Positions 5,042-8,099 of a stretch of DNA of 8,099 nt are shown here, piece after piece (the first letter of the stretch is position 1; every line of letters starts with the position of its first letter). The stretch is from Methanobacteriota archaeon. Lineage in GTDB: Archaea; Thermoplasmatota; Poseidoniia; Poseidoniales; Poseidoniaceae. Made by a program: the position numbers and the translations under genes. The notes beneath the pieces are model-generated. The model did not search any database and was not told the origin of the DNA. It saw only the letters and a program-made list of their open reading frames with translations. The stretch lies in contig WTIV01000090.1 of the NCBI GenBank assembly GCA_011525095.1, positions 1 through 8,099 of the forward strand. Direction: 5' to 3'.

Positions 5042-6070
5042 TCAAGCACTAGGCTCTTCGTGGGGAACGTAAAATCCATCCTTGATAACGTACACCTTTT
5101 GGTCATAGGTACCGTCTGGGAATTTTCTGAAATACCAACCATTTCCTTGGTCTTCGTATACATCCTCTGCCACTGGTTCAGCAACTGGTTCTGCAACCGG
5201 TTCCGATGCGGGTGCCGCCACTGTCTCTTGCTGAGTAGGTGGACCTGACGGGCCGGGAGCGGGTGGCCCAGTAGGACCTGGTGCTGGCGGGCCAGTTGGG
5301 CCGATTGGAGGGCCTGATGGTCCTGCGGCAATTCTAGCTGCAGATGTTTCTGCAAGTACTGAATCTTCGATGCTTGGCTCCTTCTTTGGCTCAACCAAAC
5401 TCTTGACGTGTTTGCCGTGTTTCTGAGCACCGATGAAGGCGAATCCCGACATTAGAAGGCACAGAACTGCAAATATTGCGAGTGGTAATTGGGTTGGATA
5501 AAGAGCGACATCAGCCTTTACATTGATCCCGCTGAATCCGCTTCCCGAACTGTCAACAACAACTTGAACACAATAAATACCTGGATCGACACTCATTTCA
5601 ACTGAATAAGTCTCAGACTCAACCGGATTCTCGATAATATGGTACTGGTTTGGATGCTTGGATTCTCCGCTTTGAAGATCTGACCTAGCTTCACCGATGG
5701 AGCCGTCTGTAGAATCACAACCTTTGGAATTTTCAATCATGAAAACCTCGATGCTGTTAACATCTGTTGGCAATGATTGTACAGTTACATCAATTTCAAC
5801 GGGGATGTCCGTGAAATCTTCACCTGCTACGGGCAAACCCCAAACTGTAATCGTTTTGTCAGTTGATCCAATCCCCTCATCAACATCCATTGTAGTTGAC
5901 ATGAAAGGATATAGCGCGAAACCGAATAGCAGAGCCGCTAAACCGAGGTACATGAAGACGTTCCAACGGGCTCTTTTGAGAGCTTCTTGGCGCTCTTCGA
6001 TTGTTAATTCTTCAATCGCATCCTCTTCCGAATCATTAGTGGTCGGCTCCTCTTGGACTTCATCGGACAT
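5042..6070 (-). CDS. Two-pass membrane protein with collagen-like cytoplasmic tail
   Basis: A 342-residue protein not matching a family I recognise. The N-terminus (1-36) is acidic, then a helix-forming EERQEALKRARWN leads into membrane helix 1 (about 37-56). Residues 57-192 form a beta-rich extracellular domain with Cys118 and Cys167 possibly bonded. Membrane helix 2 (about 195-215) is followed by basic residues (KHGKHVK), so both ends are cytoplasmic. The tail has a Gly-Pro-Pro-rich tract (250-278), three EPVA repeats (290-301) and a small aromatic domain (309-336) with GWYFRKFPDGTY and KVYVIKDGFYVPHEE, which resembles a short beta motif. ATG 6070 is preferred over the in-frame start at 6130 because GGGAGGT lies just ahead of it and the extra residues look unlike protein. 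It is divergent from rimK and precedes the SAP-protein gene, so a shared membrane complex is plausible. Confidence 0.8.
   Translation of the reverse strand: MSDEVQEEPTTNDSEEDAIEELTIEERQEALKRARWNVFMYLGLAALLFGFALYPFMSTTMDVDEGIGSTDKTITVWGLPVAGEDFTDIPVEIDVTVQSLPTDVNSIEVFMIENSKGCDSTDGSIGEARSDLQSGESKHPNQYHIIENPVESETYSVEMSVDPGIYCVQVVVDSSGSGFSGINVKADVALYPTQLPLAIFAVLCLLMSGFAFIGAQKHGKHVKSLVEPKKEPSIEDSVLAETSAARIAAGPSGPPIGPTGPPAPGPTGPPAPGPSGPPTQQETVAAPASEPVAEPVAEPVAEDVYEDQGNGWYFRKFPDGTYDQKVYVIKDGFYVPHEEPSA
5168..5203 (-). repeat. Three 12-base tandem repeats encoding EPVA
   Basis: Three near-identical 12-base units (consensus on the plus strand GCNACYGGTTC with one more variable base) encode EPVAEPVAEPVA in the cytoplasmic tail. 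Differences are at third codon positions, so selection seems to act on the protein repeat. It is likely an extended, rigid Pro/Ala spacer ahead of the C-terminal aromatic motif. Confidence 0.65.
5237..5323 (-). repeat. Collagen-like Gly-Pro-Pro tract
   Basis: Codons 250-278 of the two-pass protein encode repeated GP(S/T)GPP units alternating with AP and IG dipeptides. The regular Gly-x-Pro pattern is broken by the extra dipeptides, so a true collagen triple helix is unlikely; an extended Pro-rich linker or a binding site for a Pro-recognising partner is more likely. The DNA is locally GC-rich compared with its surroundings. Confidence 0.65.
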
Positions 6071-6105
6071 GAACCTCCCATCTGCAATCAGAACTTGAAG
6101 TGAAC

Positions 6106-6121
6106 GATTCATTAAAATCAA
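6106..6121. promoter_or_regulatory. A/T-rich element between divergent genes, possible shared TATA region
   Basis: The 86-base gap between the two-pass protein and rimK contains ATTAAAATCA (6111-6120). Read rightward, a TATA box here would start transcription near 6140, giving rimK a leader of about 17 bases. Read leftward as TTTTAAT, it would start transcription near 6089, just ahead of the GGGAGGT of the two-pass protein gene. One A/T box serving both directions is possible, but it matches the consensus only loosely. Confidence 0.3.
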
Positions 6122-6156
6122 AGGAATCAAAAAGGTAAGGGCTGCAGATACTCTTC

Positions 6157-7347
6157 ATGACAACAAGACTTGCAGTATTATCGCGTGGTCCGCGATTGTA
6201 CAGTACGCGACGTCTTGTTGAAGAGGCTCGCCTTAGAGAAATGGACGTTGCAGTCATCAATCCGATGCAATTTTCCTTATTCGTTGCAGAACAAGATATC
6301 GGAATTCTTCATCAGGGGCAGAAGTTCGATTATGATGCAGTTATTCCAAGAATCGGTCACTCGATAACCAAGCACGGTGTCGCTGTTTTGAGGCACTTGG
6401 AGCAACTCGACGTTTGGACTGCGAACACAAGCCAAGGTATTCTCCAAAGCAGAGACAAGTTACACTCTTCCCAAATCCTTGCAAGGAATAGAATCCCTAC
6501 ACCTCGAACAGCATATGTTCGTGACATGAAAGATATCGAAAGAGCAATCGATGCAGTAGGAGGACTACCGGTCGTTGTCAAAGTTACTCAAGGCACGCAG
6601 GGTCAAGGCGTATTCCTTAGACATACACTCAGGGAGACCGGTAACCTAGTCCAAGGATTATTGGTAACTGGCAAAGCAGTTCTAATTCAAGAGTACATTG
6701 CAGAAAGCCACGGCAAAGACATCAGAGCATTAGTTGTCGGTGGAAAAGTAGTTGCCTGCATGCGCAGAAAAGCAAGAGGCAGAGAGTTCCGCTCCAACTA
6801 CCACCTCAATGGAACAGTAGAGAAGGTCGAAATTTCTGATGAATATGCAGAGGTTGCATGTCGTGCTGCCAGAGTACTCGGATTGAATGTTGCAGGGGTT
6901 GATTTGCTTGAAGGAAATGACGGACCACTTGTATTGGAAGTCAACTCATCTCCTGGACTCGAAGGTATTGAGAAAGCGAGCGGCGTGAATGTTGCGGGAG
7001 CGATTATCGATTACGTAATATCAGAATCAGACTTCAATGAAGTTAACGTGGACCAACTTCTGAAAACGATTCCTGGACAGGGTGTCCTATCGGTTCACTT
7101 ACGAAACCATCCCCATCTAATCGGTTCACCAATTAGTGAAATTTTCAAAGAAGATATGCCGGTTTTTGCGCTATCAAGAGCTGGAGATTTAATTTGGAAT
7201 CCTGACCCAGATATACAGTTACGGTTCCGTGATTCATTGATTTGTTATGGAGACCTAGAGCAACTCAGGGCTAGCATAAAGCGCAAAAATTTGGATTTGC
7301 CACCTGTCTCAAACACAGAAAAAGACGGGCAAGATTCCAATGCTTGA
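6157..7347 (+). CDS. rimK: RimK-type alpha-L-glutamate ligase with C-terminal RCK_C-like domain
   Basis: An ATP-grasp enzyme that adds glutamate through ATP and an acyl-phosphate intermediate. E. coli RimK extends the C-terminus of ribosomal protein bS6, and relatives make coenzymes or amino-carrier products. This protein is close to bacterial RimK throughout residues 1-290. Visible motifs are LSRGPRLYSTRRL (8-20), DYDAVIPRIGHSIT (58-71), SRDKLHSSQILAR (98-110), the ATP Lys at 142 in VVVKVTQGTQGQGV (139-152), QEYI (178-181), KDIRALVVGGKVVA (187-200), FRSNYH (211-216), and metal ligands Asp249, Glu261, Asn263 in VAGVDLL and EVNSSPGLEGIEK. E. coli RimK is 300 residues; here about 96 more follow. 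Residues 307-376 read like an RCK_C (TrkA-C) domain: HPHLIGSPISEIF, MPVFALSRAGDLI, NPDPDIQLRFRDSLICYG. The tail (377-396) is polar. It is divergent from the two-pass protein gene and ends 7 bases before a convergent gene. All catalytic residues are present. The protein substrate is unknown. Confidence 0.9.
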   Translation: MTTRLAVLSRGPRLYSTRRLVEEARLREMDVAVINPMQFSLFVAEQDIGILHQGQKFDYDAVIPRIGHSITKHGVAVLRHLEQLDVWTANTSQGILQSRDKLHSSQILARNRIPTPRTAYVRDMKDIERAIDAVGGLPVVVKVTQGTQGQGVFLRHTLRETGNLVQGLLVTGKAVLIQEYIAESHGKDIRALVVGGKVVACMRRKARGREFRSNYHLNGTVEKVEISDEYAEVACRAARVLGLNVAGVDLLEGNDGPLVLEVNSSPGLEGIEKASGVNVAGAIIDYVISESDFNEVNVDQLLKTIPGQGVLSVHLRNHPHLIGSPISEIFKEDMPVFALSRAGDLIWNPDPDIQLRFRDSLICYGDLEQLRASIKRKNLDLPPVSNTEKDGQDSNA

Positions 7348-7354
7348 GTTTGAT

Positions 7355-7600
7355 TCAGAACCAAGGAACAGGTACTGGCTGACCGATTAGTCCCATGAAT
7401 ATCCTGTACGCAATGTAAAGAGGCATAAGTACAATGATTGCAACCAGCATCAATAGTTGCTCAAAAATGTGAGCGATTATTGCGCCTGGGTCAGTTAGCA
7501 TGTTCATACCAATTTGGTTTAGCATACCGTCTGCAGATGGAAAAAGGGTTGAGATTAACTCAGCCAATTTGAAGTAAATTAGAGTAAGTGTGCTCATCAT
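7355..7600 (-). CDS. Small hydrophobic membrane protein of unknown function
   Basis: An 81-residue protein with no family I recognise. Residues 3-20 could be an amphipathic or membrane-embedded helix (LTLIYFKLAELISTLF). A Gly/Asp/Asn-rich turn (21-38) follows, then a long hydrophobic stretch (39-71, with QLLMLVAIIVLMPLYIAY as its core and Arg66 near one end), closing with the Pro-rich QPVPVPWF. One or two membrane passes are likely. ATG 7600 (or 7597) is used; a TTG at 7609 is in frame but less likely. A clear TATA box lies about 33 bases upstream, so the transcript would be almost leaderless. It converges on rimK with only 7 bases between the stops and is divergent to the winged-helix gene. 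The promoter and composition support it being real. Confidence 0.65.
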   Translation of the reverse strand: MMSTLTLIYFKLAELISTLFPSADGMLNQIGMNMLTDPGAIIAHIFEQLLMLVAIIVLMPLYIAYRIFMGLIGQPVPVPWF

Positions 7601-7629
7601 GTTGCTCAAATTATGCTATCGCTGTCTGG

Positions 7630-7643
7630 CATATAAGGGAAAT
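7630..7643 (-). promoter_or_regulatory. TATA box and BRE for the small membrane protein
   Basis: On the minus strand TTATATG (7630-7636) is a good archaeal TATA element, preceded by ATTTCCC in the BRE position. Its centre is about 33 bases from the ATG at 7600, so a start of transcription near 7608 would give a very short leader. Read on the plus strand the same bases (CATATAAGG) could also serve the winged-helix gene with a leader near 60 bases. Confidence 0.55.
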
Positions 7644-7654
7644 TCCGGATTTCC
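7638..7654. promoter_or_regulatory. Dyad GGAAAT-n5-ATTTCC, candidate operator
   Basis: Six-base arms GGAAAT and ATTTCC flank TCCGG in the 118-base gap between the divergent membrane-protein and winged-helix genes. The dyad overlaps the BRE side of the minus-strand TATA box, so a bound dimer would block that promoter. A winged-helix-like gene starts 65 bases to the right, which makes self-regulation a natural idea. The symmetry is seen; binding is inference. Confidence 0.4.
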
Positions 7655-7718
7655 TTCAATTTCAATATGGAATCATGGCACATTAACATCTGTAAACCAC
7701 TGCCAACTACACTTTCAC

Positions 7719-7973
7719 ATGCGAAGGCGTTGGACAGAGGAGAGACGCCAAAATCGTATCCAAGCAGATTGGATAGTTGGCTGGCTGCGAGACAATAGCC
7801 CCGCAACAATTCGAGAAATTGTGAGCGCCTTAGAAGAGGCAGGGCGCGATGTGAAAGCGCACATTATCAGAAGAGCTTTACAAAAATCACAATTCATTGA
7901 GAAGACCGGAGAAATAGAAATCGAAGGCGAAATCCACTCCCAATACTCTTTCACATCAATCAATGATCATTGA
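7719..7973 (+). CDS. Small winged-helix-like putative DNA-binding protein
   Basis: An 84-residue protein. The basic N-terminus (MRRRWTEERRQNRI) is followed by helix 1 (ADWIVGWLRDN, 16-26), a short strand or turn (SPAT), helix 2 (IREIVSALEEAG, 31-42), helix 3 (DVKAHIIRRALQKS, 44-57) and a two-strand wing (FIEKTGEIEIEG and EIHSQYSF, 59-78). This order matches winged-helix domains; helix 3 with two Arg and a Lys would be the recognition helix. I cannot assign a subfamily. ATG 7719 is chosen because upstream in-frame sequence is not protein-like and crosses the promoter region. No ribosome-binding motif is obvious, which suggests a leaderless or near-leaderless message. The last 7 bases overlap the stop of the convergent gene at the window end. 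It could regulate the divergent membrane protein through the dyad between them. Confidence 0.65.
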   Translation: MRRRWTEERRQNRIQADWIVGWLRDNSPATIREIVSALEEAGRDVKAHIIRRALQKSQFIEKTGEIEIEGEIHSQYSFTSINDH

Positions 7974-8099
7974 ATATACCACTTCGAACAATCAAAATCC
8001 GTTGAATCTTGTAATAATTTCAAATCTGCATTTAATTCTGGAGCCAGCAGAGCTCTCTGCTCCTCTGTTATGCTCCTCTTTGGTGTAGGTTTTACCGAC
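7967..8099 (-). CDS. C-terminal end of a gene with a sulfotransferase-like tail (5' part outside)
   Basis: The reverse complement has an open frame from the window edge to TGA at 7967-7969, giving 43 residues. It contains RSITEEQRALLAPELNADLK and continues LLQDSTDFDCSKWYIQ. The pattern of a short Thr-Glu-Glu helix, Leu/Pro-rich LLAPEL, a helix with Asp/Lys and a final D-x-x-x-W resembles the C-termini of sulfotransferase-family proteins (L-x-P-y-N/E-x-x-L-x-x-L-x-x-D-x-x-x-W). No catalytic motif is in view, so the assignment is tentative. The other frames there contain stops or lack protein-like composition. It overlaps the winged-helix gene's 3' end by 7 bases. Confidence 0.5.
   Translation of the reverse strand, partial: SVKPTPKRSITEEQRALLAPELNADLKLLQDSTDFDCSKWYIQ

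Noticed and set aside
4977..5045. TTG start of the SAP protein giving 23 more residues
   Set aside because: The extension reads through the palindrome and overlaps the upstream stop; the SAP domain begins ten residues after ATG 4976.
5237..5323. True collagen triple-helix region
   Set aside because: The Gly-x-y period is interrupted by extra AP and IG dipeptides and the tract is short and probably cytoplasmic.
5029..5430. Minus-strand open frame of 133 codons rich in Gln, Leu and Pro inside the two-pass protein gene
   Set aside because: It is a shifted reading of the Gly-Pro-Pro and EPVA repeats; the 342-residue frame has membrane helices and a supported start.
7601..7718. tRNA or structured RNA in the largest gap
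   Set aside because: I see no cloverleaf pairing or T-loop motif; the promoter and dyad explain the structure.

Overview
This window looks like part of a compact archaeal genome, most likely a planktonic Thermoplasmatota relative (Marine Group II/Poseidoniales type). The archaeal assignment rests on an S8e ribosomal protein, an SRP19 gene and an archaeal/eukaryotic MCT-1/Tma20-like PUA protein. The more specific assignment is inference, from small intergenic gaps, overlapping gene ends, acidic envelope proteins with single membrane anchors, and GC content that looks moderate. There are no rRNA or tRNA genes, CRISPR arrays or insertion sequences that I can see.

Region 1 (1-1408, minus strand) holds a fumarylacetoacetate-hydrolase (FAH) family enzyme, then S8e, then SRP19, which runs off the window's left edge. 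S8e and SRP19 are information-processing genes; the FAH enzyme upstream is probably a metabolic neighbour. Divergent to it, region 2 (1475-2544, plus strand) has the PUA protein and, in a 4-base ATGA overlap, a small secreted, C-terminally anchored protein. That protein carries a C-x5-C-L-P-P motif like the redox site of the DsbD N-terminal domain.

Region 3 (2528-6070, minus strand) is a three-gene envelope cluster. First comes a two-pass membrane protein whose cytoplasmic tail has collagen-like Gly-Pro-Pro and EPVA repeats. Next is a 702-residue protein with a cytoplasmic SAP domain (a DNA/RNA-binding fold), an acidic linker, one membrane helix and a large cysteine-containing ectodomain. Last is a 110-residue unknown that begins at the SAP gene's stop codon. 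A strong palindrome lies just after the first gene's stop. The layout suggests a membrane assembly with a nucleic-acid-binding cytoplasmic end, but no function is known to me.

Region 4 (6157-7347, plus strand) is a RimK-type ATP-grasp glutamate ligase, very close to bacterial RimK in all active-site motifs. It has an added C-terminal RCK_C (TrkA-C)-like domain, which suggests ligand-gated protein glutamylation in an archaeon. Region 5 (7355-8099) has an 81-residue membrane protein (minus), a divergent 84-residue winged-helix-like protein (plus), and the last 43 codons of a minus-strand gene with a sulfotransferase-like tail. A dyad beside a clear TATA box lies between the membrane-protein and winged-helix genes and is a candidate operator.

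The observations most worth following are the RimK-RCK_C fusion, the SAP/transmembrane protein with its partner, and the DsbD-like secreted protein.
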